Origin: JACTOJ01 sp032335695 | GTDB taxonomy: Bacteria; Bacillota; Clostridia; Clostridiales; Clostridiaceae | Reading direction: 5' to 3' | DNA length: 64,000 bases | Assembly: GCF_032335695.1 (NCBI RefSeq) | Contig: NZ_JACTOJ010000021.1 | Coordinates: 15,098 to 79,097, forward strand | Part shown: positions 25,354 through 34,044 of the stretch, piece after piece | Layout: each line of letters opens with the position of its first letter | How positions within the stretch are numbered: position 1 is the stretch's first letter | The notes under the pieces: generated by a model | Told to the model about the DNA's origin: nothing | The model's database searches: none | The model's input: only the letters and a program-made list of their open reading frames with translations | Program-made: the position numbers and the translations under genes

Positions 25354-25386
25354 ATAATAACAAGAAAATGTGAAGATATTATGAAG
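25354..25386 (-). promoter_or_regulatory. tandem CTTCATA promoter of the polytopic membrane protein
   Basis: Minus strand: CTTCATA (25386-25380), CTTCACA (25375-25369) 11 bp on, TATTAT (25359-25354) 16 bp after the second start. Rightmost member of the motif set. Confidence 0.7.
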
Positions 25387-26052
25387 TTTTGCAGAAAGAT
25401 AAATATAAGATATAAATTGATAAAAAGAAAAATTAAGTATTGCTGAGTGCTTTTTATACCAAAGGTGGGAGAGTGGCTATTTTAATTAATTTCAATCTAT
25501 GATAATTATAGATATAAGATTTTTCCGCATGCAGTACTTTGCTAAAGCCTTTTTCAAATTCGTCAATATTGGAATTAAAATTGGGCATAAGTTATGTTTT
25601 ACAATAGTAATTATCGAATCATTTGTACTTGGAGATAATGAAAAAGAATCAGTAAGTTCTTTTAAGATTTCGTATGTAGAAACTATTATAGTGTTATTAT
25701 ATTTTAGCTTTTTTTGCATAAAAGTATTACTTGATTTGAGGATACCTATTAATATATGCAGTTTTAATCACTTAAAATGTTCCTTCTTTATGGATGTGAC
25801 AATTACTAAGAATAAAAGTATTATTTAAGCCTGCGTATTGTATATAGATGAAAGCTATTATATATTTATAGTATAGAAAAATCAATATTAATTGTTTTGC
25901 TTTATTAAAGGTATAGGTAATTATTAATACTAGTGTTTTCGAAAAAGCTAAGCATCATCATGTGGTTTTGTTAAAATAAATTTAATAAAACCTTAAACAC
26001 CAGGATTTATACTATGATATCAGGTTTTATGAAAATAAAAATAGGTACTTAG
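25387..26052. other. gene-poor stretch before truncated topB
   Basis: Two overlapping opposite frames around 25492-25828 lack ribosome sites and recognisable domains; I do not call either a gene. The right end borders abruptly on topB coding sequence at 26053, which suggests a deletion junction near 25980-26050. Confidence 0.5.
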
Positions 26053-27741
26053 GTTGTAGGAATAAACGCTACAAGAGCTTTAACTTGCAAGTTTAATGCC
26101 CAGCTTTCCTGTGGAAGAGTTCAAACTCCTACTTTGGCTATGATAGCTTCAAGAGAACAGGAAATAAAAAACTTTAAACCTAAAAACTATTATGGTATAA
26201 GCGCTTTATGCAATGGAGTAAAATTCTCTTGGCAGGATGCTAAGTCCAAGGATATAAAAACCTTTGATAAGGAAAAAAGCGATAACATAATAAAAAGTAT
26301 TAAAGGACAAAATGCTGAAGTGGTGGAGGTGGAAAAAGCTCATAAGAAGAGTTATTCTCCACAGCTTTATGATTTAACAGAACTTCAAAGAGATGCCAAT
26401 AAGCTATTTGGATATTCTGCTAAAGAAACTTTGTCTTTAATGCAGAGGCTGTATGAGAGTCACAAGGTGCTTACTTATCCAAGAACAGATTCAAGGTACC
26501 TTTCTTCAGACATAGTGGATACTTTAAAAGATAGAATAAAAGCCTCTGGAGTAGGTCCTTATTCAAAATTTGGACTTAAGCTTATGAACTCTGAAATAAA
26601 GGCAAGTAAAAGCTTTGTGGATAACAGCAAGGTGTCGGATCATCATGCTATAATTCCTACAGAGCAGAGAGTTAATATATCTTCTCTAAGCGACAAGGAA
26701 AGAAAAATATATGACTTGGTAGTGAAGAGATTCTTTGCGGTTTTATATCCTCCTTTCGAATATGAGCAAACTACCATAAGAGCTAATATAGGCGGAGAGA
26801 ACTTTATAGCTAAAGGTAAGGTAGTTATTAAAGAAGGCTGGAAGGAAGTGTATGAAAATAAATATGAGGAAGAAGATTCAAGGGAAGAGCTTTCAGATCA
26901 AAGGCTTCCTCAAATTAATAAGGGTGATAAGCTAAAGGTGACAGGTCTAACTCAGACTTCTGGAGAGACTAAGCCGCCAGCTCCTTTTAACGAAGCAACT
27001 CTTCTATCGGCTATGGAAAATCCAGTAAAGTATATGGGAGAGACCAGCAAAGATTTGGCAAAAACCTTAGGAGAAGTTGGAGGGATAGGTACCGTAGCTA
27101 CCAGAGCCGATATTATAGAAAAGCTATTTAACAGCTTTTTACTAGAAAAAAAAGGTAAGGACATATTTATAACTTCAAAAGGAAAACAGCTTTTAGAGTT
27201 AGTCCCTGAAGATTTAAAATCCCCAGCTTTAACCGCTGAGTGGGAACAGAAGCTTTCGCTAATATCAAAAGGCAAGCTTAATAAAAATATATTCATTAAT
27301 GATATGAGAAATTATGCTCAGGAAGTAGTGGGCGATATAAAGAATAGCCATGATAAGTTCAGACACGATAATCTAACAGGAAGCAAATGCCCTAACTGTG
27401 GTAAATACATGCTGGAGGTTAACGGTAAGCACGGCAAGATGCTGGTTTGCCAGGATAGAGAATGCGGCTATAGGAAAACTCTATCTAGAGTTTCCAATGC
27501 AAGATGCCCTGAGTGCCATAAGAAGCTGGAGCTTAGAGGAGAAGGGGAAGCACAGATATTTGTATGCGCCTGCGGTTACAGAGAAAAACTTTCTGCTTTT
27601 CAGGAGAGAAAGAAAAAAGATAGCGATAAGCTTTCTAAGAAGGATGTTGCAAGATTCATGAGAGAACAGCAGAAAAAGGATCAGGAAGAACCTATGAATT
27701 CTGCCTTGGCAGATGCATTAGCTAAATTGAATTTAAAGTAA
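26053..27741 (+). pseudogene. topB: DNA topoisomerase III lacking its N-terminal third
   Basis: TopB coding similarity starts right after an in-frame TAG (26050-26052) with VVGINATRALTCKFNAQLSCGRVQTPTLAMI and runs to a normal C-terminus. The catalytic-tyrosine region is present (LTYPRTDSRYLSSDIVDTL), as are the family segment ATRADIIEKLFNSFLLEKKG and a C-terminal Cys4 zinc-ribbon pair (CPNCGKYM, CPECHKKL). The Toprim domain and start, about 170-180 residues of the usual 700 or more, are missing. Without Toprim it cannot coordinate Mg2+ for strand cleavage, so it is almost surely inactive even if translated from the internal ATG at 26134. The open frame is otherwise clean, so the deletion looks recent. 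Cells keep topoisomerase I elsewhere. Confidence 0.85.
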
Positions 27742-27748
27742 AAGCCAA

Positions 27749-27786
27749 GTTTTAAATCAGTGTAAAAATCAATACTGATTTAAAAC
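27749..27786. repeat. 38-bp palindromic repeat, family of GTTTTAAATCAGTGT elements
   Basis: GTTTTAAATCAGT and ACTGATTTAAAAC form the arms around a short AT loop. Close relatives are at 28179-28240, 36910-36931 and 56293-56340. It lies just after the topB stop and may also act as terminator. Confidence 0.65.
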
Positions 27787-27933
27787 AAAAGCAGAATAAA
27801 GAATACAATAATTATCTAACAAAATTGAAGAAGTCATGTTCTATTAGTATTAAACTAATAAAACGTGACTATTTATTTTAGAAGATTATTGTTTTTCACG
27901 CTTTTTTAGTCGAAATTTCATAATAATATTAAA

Positions 27934-28083
27934 TTATTTAGTATTAATTGACTTAAATATATTAGGATTAACAACCTTGCTTAGCAGAATAACACCGCAG
28001 GTTTTACATATTAGATGCTCTACTTTAGAACCTCCGCCAAGCCCCCAGATGCTTGGCATAATAGCAGAGTGAATTTTATGCAT
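27934..28083 (-). pseudogene. C-terminal remnant of a small zinc-finger-like protein
   Basis: A 49-codon frame contains WGLGGGSKVEHLICKTCGVI and ends normally, but no ribosome site precedes its ATG and it begins mid-domain. CKTCG and the flanking pattern look like the conserved tail of a small zinc-binding protein. Probably an N-terminally truncated relic; family not named. Confidence 0.4.
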
Positions 28084-28178
28084 CAATTTTCATGATTTTA
28101 GAAGCTAAAATAAATTATTGATTAATTTCCATAATGAACAGATTAATGCTTAATATATTGTCAATACTTTAATATATG

Positions 28179-28240
28179 GTTATGTTTTAAAGGAATATTT
28201 TAAATTTGTGCAAAAATCAACACTGATTTAAGGCAGAACC
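28179..28240. repeat. small mobile repeat, variant
   Basis: Starts GGTTATGTTTTAAAG (28179) and ends AGGCAGAACC (28240), with an internal AAAAATCAACACTGATTTAA related to the repeat at 27749. The ends resemble the MITE ends at 56353 and 62603. Confidence 0.5.
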
Positions 28241-28335
28241 TAATATATAAAAAGAAAATCGGTGTTTACAAAATGTAATATATAAATTACTATAGGGATA
28301 GAATAGTTTGTAAAATAAGCATAAGGTGGTGTGAA

Positions 28336-28499
28336 ATGGCAGTAAGCAAAATAAAAGTTGCTAGAGTTGAAAAGGGACTTACCCATAGGAGCAGCTTTCA
28401 TATGCTGTTGGGTTTATAAGACAAACTATAAATTTGATGGAATCATGGAAAATAAAAACAATATTTATAATTGATAGTAATTCAATTATAAAAACTTAA
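28336..28499 (+). pseudogene. frameshifted Xre-type HTH regulator
   Basis: After GGTGGTG, ATG 28336 reads MAVSKIKVARVEKGLT, the standard start of a Xre-family helix-turn-helix protein. A frameshift near 28385 then leads to EQLSYAVGFIRQTINLMESW, which matches the recognition-helix part in another frame and runs to TAA 28497. Only about 50 codons remain. Such short regulators often precede a small membrane protein, as here (28561). Confidence 0.65.
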
Positions 28500-28560
28500 A
28501 AAACATTAGGAACACTTAAGTATTGGACTGAGTAAAATAACCAATACAGGGAGGTGCGAG

Positions 28561-29067
28561 ATGGATAGCATATACAGGGATGAGAGAATCAGGAAAGAGT
28601 TCAGCAAAAATGGAGTCATAAAGGCATTAGCTTTTACTTTAGCTATGGTTGGGGATATAATATATAAAATAGGTTTTCCAAGCGAGAGACATTTTGCCCA
28701 TGTGCTTATTGTTTTAATGCTGCTTACACTAATTTTTACTATATATACTTTTAGAAAAAACGGAGTAAACTTTTCTGATATTATAACTATACGCAAAACT
28801 AAAAATAAAAAGATGATATATAAAGTAAACAATAGTTCCATGGCAATGATAATATTTGGATCTATCTTTTTACTATTTTATTGCATGTATGTTGGATTTA
28901 TGTTCAAAATTAAATATGCAGTATTTGAATTCGCAATTTTTCTAGGAGTAATAGCCTATATAATAATAGAAGAAAAGATAATCAGTAAGAAATTTAAGGA
29001 ACTATCAGATAAAGAAATTCACCAGATTGTTGTTGATAATGAATCGAAGGATAAGGTTGCAGAATGA
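28561..29067 (+). CDS. four-helix membrane protein of unknown function
   Basis: 168 residues after GGGAGGTG. A charged N-terminus (MDSIYRDERIRKEFSKNG) is followed by four predicted helices in two pairs: AFTLAMVGDIIYKIGF, VLIVLMLLTLIFTIYTF, MIIFGSIFLLFYCMYVGF and FEFAIFLGVIAYIIIEE. A basic loop and a charged tail complete it. It sits just downstream of a broken HTH regulator gene, a pairing typical of small membrane proteins controlled by short Xre regulators in clostridia. No catalytic motif is visible and I assign no function. Confidence 0.75.
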   Translation: MDSIYRDERIRKEFSKNGVIKALAFTLAMVGDIIYKIGFPSERHFAHVLIVLMLLTLIFTIYTFRKNGVNFSDIITIRKTKNKKMIYKVNNSSMAMIIFGSIFLLFYCMYVGFMFKIKYAVFEFAIFLGVIAYIIIEEKIISKKFKELSDKEIHQIVVDNESKDKVAE

Positions 29068-29411
29068 GATAATTATTTTAAGCCATATATAGCATAATAA
29101 CGATTCCATTGGATATAATATAAAGTGGTATTTATTTTAAATATATAATGAAGCTGTGGGTATAAAGTTCAGGCTTCACAAAATAATGGCTGAAATTACA
29201 GTAATAAATATTGAGGACGTGGAGGAATATCTCCATGTCCTTGTATTATGGTATTATTAAATTAGGCTCTTTTATATATAGAAATACTAAAAGGATTGAT
29301 TCTGTTTAAGGTATAATTTGGAGTGGACAAAAATATTGCCGTATGATATTTTATCTATGTTGAAAGCTATATTTATTATAGTGTAAATTTTGAAAGAGAG
29401 GCTAGTATGAA
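29068..29411. other. intergenic region with one hairpin
   Basis: A hairpin (AGGACGTGGAG at about 29214-29224 with CTCCATGTCCT at 29230-29240) may terminate the membrane gene. The rest holds the speD promoter region, with no other supported element. Confidence 0.5.
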
Positions 29412-30230
29412 TTGGGGAAAGAAGAATCGAATAAAATAAAACTATATGGTTTTAATAATCTTACTAAATCTTTGAGCTTTAATATATATGACATTTGCTA
29501 TACAGAGACTGATGAAGATAGAAAAAAATACATAGAATATATAGATGAACAATATAATTCTGAAAGATTAACTAACATATTAAGCAATGTAACAAAAACT
29601 ATCGGAGCGAATGTACTTAACATAGCAAAGCAGGATTATGATCCGCAGGGAGCTAGTGTTACACTGCTTATATCTGAAGAGGAAGTACCTCTGTATCTAT
29701 TAGATCCTTCCTGTAATAGAGGATTACTTACACCGATCAGGGAGAATATAGTTGCGCACTTGGATAAAAGCCATGTTACGGTGCACACTTATCCTGAAAG
29801 TCATCCTCAAAATAATATAAGTACATTTAGAGTAGATATAGATGTTTCCACCTGCGGAAAGATATCACCGCTAAAAGCATTAAATTATCTTATAGATAGT
29901 TTTGACTCCGATATAATAACAATAGATTATAGAGTAAGAGGCTTTACACGAGATGTGGATGGACACAAGCATTTTATAGATCATGACATAAATTCAATAC
30001 AGAATTTTATTTGTAAAGAGACTATAGATAGGTACAATCTAATAGATATGAATATATATCAATCCAACATATTTCATACGAAGATGATGCTTAAGGATAT
30101 GGATTTGCCAAACTATTTATTTGAAATAAGGGAAGAGGATTTAAGCTCATCAGAGAGAAATGAAATAATTACTAAGCTGAACAGAGAGATGACAGAAATT
30201 TTCTATGGTATAGATTTACCAAATGTATAA
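29412..30230 (+). CDS. speD: S-adenosylmethionine decarboxylase proenzyme, E. coli type
   Basis: 272 residues, the length of the SpeD class found in E. coli and clostridia. The enzyme makes decarboxylated SAM, the aminopropyl donor for spermidine. The self-cleavage site is intact: Lys119-Ser120 in HLDKSHVTVHTYPESHP, where Ser120 becomes the pyruvoyl group. The start is TTG 29412 about ten bases after GAGAGG; an ATG at 29407 is out of frame and would yield only a tiny peptide overlapping the start, which could dampen translation. No spermidine synthase gene lies next to it. The gene is followed closely by signal peptidase I. Confidence 0.92.
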   Translation: MGKEESNKIKLYGFNNLTKSLSFNIYDICYTETDEDRKKYIEYIDEQYNSERLTNILSNVTKTIGANVLNIAKQDYDPQGASVTLLISEEEVPLYLLDPSCNRGLLTPIRENIVAHLDKSHVTVHTYPESHPQNNISTFRVDIDVSTCGKISPLKALNYLIDSFDSDIITIDYRVRGFTRDVDGHKHFIDHDINSIQNFICKETIDRYNLIDMNIYQSNIFHTKMMLKDMDLPNYLFEIREEDLSSSERNEIITKLNREMTEIFYGIDLPNV

Positions 30231-30250
30231 TGTTGTGAGTGGGTGTAGTT

Positions 30251-30850
30251 ATGGAATTTGATAAGGGAAAAAATGAGATTTGTGAAAATGAGACAGTATT
30301 AAATAATACTAATAAGAAAAAAGGTGCTAGGAAGTTTTTAAAAAGTAATTTGTTTTTTATATTAATATGTGTAATATGCGCTTTTATTATAAGGACATAT
30401 CTATTGGAAAGAGCGGATGTGGACGGAATTTCCATGTATCCAACTCTCAATGATAAAGATGTGGTTTTTGTAGAAAAAATAAGTGATGCATTAAAGAGTT
30501 TTAGTAAAGGGCAAATTATTATATTTACTCCTCCTAATGATAAGTACAGCGTATATATAAAAAGAATTATAGCGTTGAGCGGTGACACAGTAGAGATAAA
30601 AAATGGAAGGGTCTTGGTGGACGGAAAGCAGATAAAAGAAGATTATCTGTCCCAGGATATGGAGACCAACTACGGTAATTTTATAACAGAGGATTATGTA
30701 TATACTGTGCCTAAAAACTATGTGTTTGTTATGGGAGATAATAGAGATAGAAGCAATGACAGCAGAAACTTTGGACCCGTTCCTATAGAAAATATAAGAG
30801 GACATGCATTTTTAAGAGTAAAACCTCTAGACAAGTTTACCATATTATAA
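30251..30850 (+). CDS. lepB: type I signal peptidase
   Basis: About 199 residues from ATG 30251; an in-frame GTG at 30239 has no ribosome site of its own. A charged cytosolic tail and one helix (FFILICVICAFIIRTYLL) precede the catalytic domain outside. The nucleophile Ser lies in GISMYPTLND, the general-base Lys in VYIKRIIALSGD, and the conserved box E in FVMGDNRDRSNDSR. It removes Sec/Tat signal peptides from exported proteins. It lies 20 bases after speD, so read-through is likely, and is ended by a strong hairpin shared with the convergent gene. Confidence 0.93.
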   Translation: MEFDKGKNEICENETVLNNTNKKKGARKFLKSNLFFILICVICAFIIRTYLLERADVDGISMYPTLNDKDVVFVEKISDALKSFSKGQIIIFTPPNDKYSVYIKRIIALSGDTVEIKNGRVLVDGKQIKEDYLSQDMETNYGNFITEDYVYTVPKNYVFVMGDNRDRSNDSRNFGPVPIENIRGHAFLRVKPLDKFTIL

Positions 30851-30859
30851 TTAATTTGA

Positions 30860-30905
30860 AATAGCTATCCAAAATAAAATTCATTTATTTTGGATAGCTA
30901 TTTTT
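30860..30905. terminator. convergent terminator
   Basis: AATAGCTATCCAAAATAAA (30860-30878) pairs with TTTATTTTGGATAGCTATT (30885-30903), with T-runs on the plus strand and A-runs on the other side. Serves lepB and the minus-strand gene. Confidence 0.85.
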
Positions 30906-30906
30906 A

Positions 30907-31938
30907 TTATTCTACTGGAGTGTTTTTTTTATCAGCCGCATATTTTATGATTTCATCAAATCTAGATTTCCACATCTTTTTGATTTCTGCATTATAGCCT
31001 AGAATAACCCAAGGACAATCTTCTTTAATAGCCATTAGTAATGAATTTACTAAGCTTTCTTTCATATTTATTCTTACAATAGATTTATCATAACAACAAA
31101 GATCTAGTTCGTAGCTCTTTCCGGCAGGAATGAAATTTATAGATTTTTTAATTATTTTTTTGTAAGCCCAAAGTACATCTTCCATTTTAGCTATTTTCAA
31201 GCTTAGAGCATAAGGGGCTATTATCCAAGACTTAGTGTATATAACCTTACCAAAATTTTGTACAGGATATTGAGATAAATCTCTGTCGATACTCTGAGCT
31301 AAAGTGTCTGCGTCCCCATATTTTGCAAGTTTTTTGTATATTCTATGTCTTGCAGGGAGAGTAAATGTTCTGAAAGCTTTTATTGCACATATGAAAAATA
31401 ATATTCCAAGTATGCTGCAAATTATAAATATTACAGATGAACTCGGGTCATATTTTGAATCCAAAATGTAATCAGAAAGAGTGAATTCACCATTCGATTC
31501 GCTCTTAATTTCAGCCATATAAGAAGACAAGTGATCTTTTTCTTCATCAGTCATTTTTCTTACCCACCCAGTATAGGATGAAGAAGAAGCTGCTTCTGGT
31601 GGGATTGCAGCAAAAATAAGTGTTTTGCCTCCTTTTAGTAAATAATAATCAGCTTCTACAGTTTTTGAACTGCTTTTTTTATTGGTTTCAACATATTGAA
31701 GCCCAGTTTTTGCTTTAGCTTCAGGAGTAAGAGTTACATAATTGTTTGAACCAAAACCGCTTAATTTTCTAGAAGCTATATCTTCGAAATTTATGGTGTT
31801 AGCCCCTTTAAAATAATTGATGGCGTTACCGCAGACTGTGAGAATGATAAAACAACAGATAACAAATAGCAAAAAATGAGTGATAAAGAGATTCCTTGAA
31901 ACTCTCTTTATACGTGAATTTAAAAAATTAATTTCCAA
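30907..31938 (-). CDS. membrane protein of unknown function
   Basis: 343 residues. An N-terminal helix (about 17-37), an extracytoplasmic Ser/Thr-rich domain (about 40-165), a second helix (about 168-187) and a cytosolic C-terminal domain of about 150 residues with mixed alpha/beta pattern (GDADTLAQSIDRDL, KVIYTKSWIIAP, CCYDKSIVRINMKE, PWVILGYNAEIKKMW). The two-helix topology with one outer and one inner domain resembles sensor-like proteins but lacks any kinase, cyclase or HAMP motif. It stands alone, convergent with lepB, with a GGGGGAA-type ribosome site. No function is assigned. Confidence 0.75.
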   Translation of the reverse strand: MEINFLNSRIKRVSRNLFITHFLLFVICCFIILTVCGNAINYFKGANTINFEDIASRKLSGFGSNNYVTLTPEAKAKTGLQYVETNKKSSSKTVEADYYLLKGGKTLIFAAIPPEAASSSSYTGWVRKMTDEEKDHLSSYMAEIKSESNGEFTLSDYILDSKYDPSSSVIFIICSILGILFFICAIKAFRTFTLPARHRIYKKLAKYGDADTLAQSIDRDLSQYPVQNFGKVIYTKSWIIAPYALSLKIAKMEDVLWAYKKIIKKSINFIPAGKSYELDLCCYDKSIVRINMKESLVNSLLMAIKEDCPWVILGYNAEIKKMWKSRFDEIIKYAADKKNTPVE

Positions 31939-32152
31939 AACCTATTCCCCCTAAAAATAAAAGTAAATTTTATATATAAATAAATTAATACAGCTAATAC
32001 CATTAATTTATCGTTTAAGTCATGAAAAACTATACCCTGTTTTGTTAGTAATTATAAAATATCTATATTTATCAATGGCGAATTTATATAAGAAATTTAT
32101 AAATAGAAGCTATAATTAATAGCATAATAGTGTAGAAAGAATTAAACCCATA

Positions 32153-32229
32153 AAATAACGAATTATAATAAGTAGTAGTGCAAAAATGTTCGGTTATTTG
32201 TTGACTATTTTATGTAGCTTTGATAGTAT
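32153..32229 (+). promoter_or_regulatory. purA promoter with PurBox-like sites
   Basis: The minus strand at 32197-32185 reads ATAACCGAACATT, a full match to the B. subtilis-type PurBox AWWWCCGAACWWT. A degenerate box on the plus strand at about 32154-32166 (AATAACGAATTAT) lies 18 bases upstream, in the inverted pair arrangement PurR uses. TTGACT (32201) and TAGTAT (32224) make a 17-bp spaced promoter. Confidence 0.55.
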
Positions 32230-32269
32230 TGTTAGTGGTACATAAGAAATTAAATGGGAGGAAAACAAT

Positions 32270-33556
32270 ATGTCAGCTTTTATAGTTTTAGGAGCCCAAT
32301 GGGGAGATGAAGGAAAGGGTAAAATGACAGATTTTCTTGCAGAAGGCGCCGACGTAGTAGTTAGATTCCAAGGCGGAAACAATGCAGGACACACTGTAGC
32401 AGTTGAAGACAAGAAATATAAATTACATCTTATACCATCAGGAATTTTGTACAATAATAAAGTTAATATAATAGGAAATGGAGTAGTAATAGATCCTAAT
32501 GCATTCTTCGAAGAAATAGAATATTTGAAGGGTATGGGAGTAAAAGTAACTCCTGAAAATCTTATTGTAAGCGATAGAGCTCAAGTTATAATGCCTTATC
32601 ATAAGACTCTGGATAAGCTAAAAGAGAAATCTAGAGGTAAAAATGATATTGGAACCACAGGAAAAGGTATAGGACCATGTTATACTGACAAGGTAGAAAG
32701 ATCTGGTATAAGAATTTGTGACTTAATTAATAAAGCTGTATTTGAAGAAAAGCTAAGGCTTAATTTAAAAGAAAAGAATGCTTATATAACCGAAGTATTA
32801 GGCGGCGAGGCATTAGACTTTGATGCAGTATACTCAGAATATGTAAGCTTGGCTGAAAAAATAAAACCTTTCGTTAAAGATACTTCCGTTGAGGTTTATG
32901 ATGCAATAAAAGCTAAGAAGGATGTATTGTTTGAAGGTGCCCAAGGAATGCTTCTGGATATAGATTATGGTACATATCCATATGTAACTTCCTCAAACAC
33001 AGTAGCAGGAGGAGTATGCACAGGAGCTGGAGTTGGACCTACTATGATAGATAGTGCCGTTGGTATAGTAAAGGCCTACACTACAAGAGTAGGAAAAGGA
33101 CCATTCCCTACAGAACTTTTGGATTCAACTGGTGATTGGATAAGGGAAAAAGGAAACGAATTTGGAGTTACTACTGGAAGAGCAAGAAGATGCGGATGGC
33201 TTGATCTTGTTATATTGAAAACAAGCACTAGAGTTAATGGACTTACAAGCTTTGCAGTAACTAAGATAGATACTTTAGCTGGACTTGATAAGATTAAGGT
33301 TTGCGTGGGATACAAATTTGAAGGAAAAGTTATAGATTATTTTCCGGCAAGTCTTGAAGATTTAGCAAAATGTGAACCTATATATGAAGAATTTGATGGT
33401 TGGGATGATAGCGTGGCAGAAGCAAGAAGCTACGAGGAATTACCAGAAAATGCGAAGAAGTATCTTAGAAGAATTGAAGAATTTACATCTACTAAGATAG
33501 CGATCGTATCCGTAGGACCAAGAAGAGATCAGACAATAGTTGTATCAGAACTATAG
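32270..33556 (+). CDS. purA: adenylosuccinate synthetase
   Basis: 428 residues, family length. It joins IMP and aspartate using GTP, the first committed step to AMP. Signatures: the N-terminal GTP-binding loop GAQWGDEGKGKMTD, NNAGHTV, the IMP-site segment DIGTTGKGIGPCYTDKVERSGIR, and C-terminal TKIDTLAGLDKIKVC with the guanine-recognition loop SVGPRRDQTI. GGGAGGA precedes the ATG. It is transcribed alone, behind a promoter with PurBox-like sequences, which suggests purine-dependent repression by a PurR-type regulator. Confidence 0.97.
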   Translation: MSAFIVLGAQWGDEGKGKMTDFLAEGADVVVRFQGGNNAGHTVAVEDKKYKLHLIPSGILYNNKVNIIGNGVVIDPNAFFEEIEYLKGMGVKVTPENLIVSDRAQVIMPYHKTLDKLKEKSRGKNDIGTTGKGIGPCYTDKVERSGIRICDLINKAVFEEKLRLNLKEKNAYITEVLGGEALDFDAVYSEYVSLAEKIKPFVKDTSVEVYDAIKAKKDVLFEGAQGMLLDIDYGTYPYVTSSNTVAGGVCTGAGVGPTMIDSAVGIVKAYTTRVGKGPFPTELLDSTGDWIREKGNEFGVTTGRARRCGWLDLVILKTSTRVNGLTSFAVTKIDTLAGLDKIKVCVGYKFEGKVIDYFPASLEDLAKCEPIYEEFDGWDDSVAEARSYEELPENAKKYLRRIEEFTSTKIAIVSVGPRRDQTIVVSEL

Positions 33557-33643
33557 TGAATATTTGCTTGTTGTAAATTACAATTAAATTGTATATAATA
33601 TATTTGATGAAATACCATTAAATAAAAGAAAAGAGGCGATATA

Positions 33644-33826
33644 GTGATTACTAAGGAAATGACTATAGGACAATTAGTTACAGAGAATCCTGATAAAATT
33701 GATACTCTAATGGATTTTGGTATGGGCTGTGTAGGATGTCCTGCATCTCAGATGGAAACATTAGAAGAAGCAGCAATGGTTCATGGATTTGATATAGACG
33801 ATTTAGTAGAAGCATTAAATCAGTAA
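33644..33826 (+). CDS. DUF1858 / hybrid-cluster-associated disulfide domain protein
   Basis: 60 residues. The whole protein is one small helical DUF1858 domain: TIGQLVTENPDKIDTLMDFGMGCVGCPASQMETLEEAA. A CxxC in GMGCVGCPAS is the characteristic redox-type pair of this family, which sits near hybrid-cluster proteins and redox enzymes in anaerobes. AAAGAGGCG precedes a GTG start. The next gene encodes an NADH-oxidase-like flavoprotein, consistent with a redox role, but no biochemical function is established for the family. Confidence 0.88.
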   Translation: MITKEMTIGQLVTENPDKIDTLMDFGMGCVGCPASQMETLEEAAMVHGFDIDDLVEALNQ

Positions 33827-33877
33827 TATAGATTCAATCTATATTGTTACATGATATAATAAGTTTTTGGAATAATA

Positions 33878-33912
33878 AAAGTGAGGAATATTAAATATTC
33901 TTCACTTTTTTT
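33878..33912 (+). terminator. terminator after the DUF1858 gene
   Basis: AAGTGAGGAATAT and ATATTCTTCACTT form the stem, followed by a run of T. Confidence 0.8.
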
Positions 33913-34044
33913 CAATTACAAATATAAAAAGTTCTATAAAATGCAAACGATTATAATAATTGTATTTATTAGTGGACAATAATTATTTTATAATTTATAA
34001 TATATATAGATAATAATTTAACAAGGATTTTAGGGAGGGTTTTT

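Noticed and set aside
25492..25828. Two overlapping opposite-strand frames of 75 and 109 codons
   Set aside because: Neither has a ribosome site or recognisable domain, and low-complexity Ile/Lys/Phe composition is expected from AT-rich non-coding DNA.
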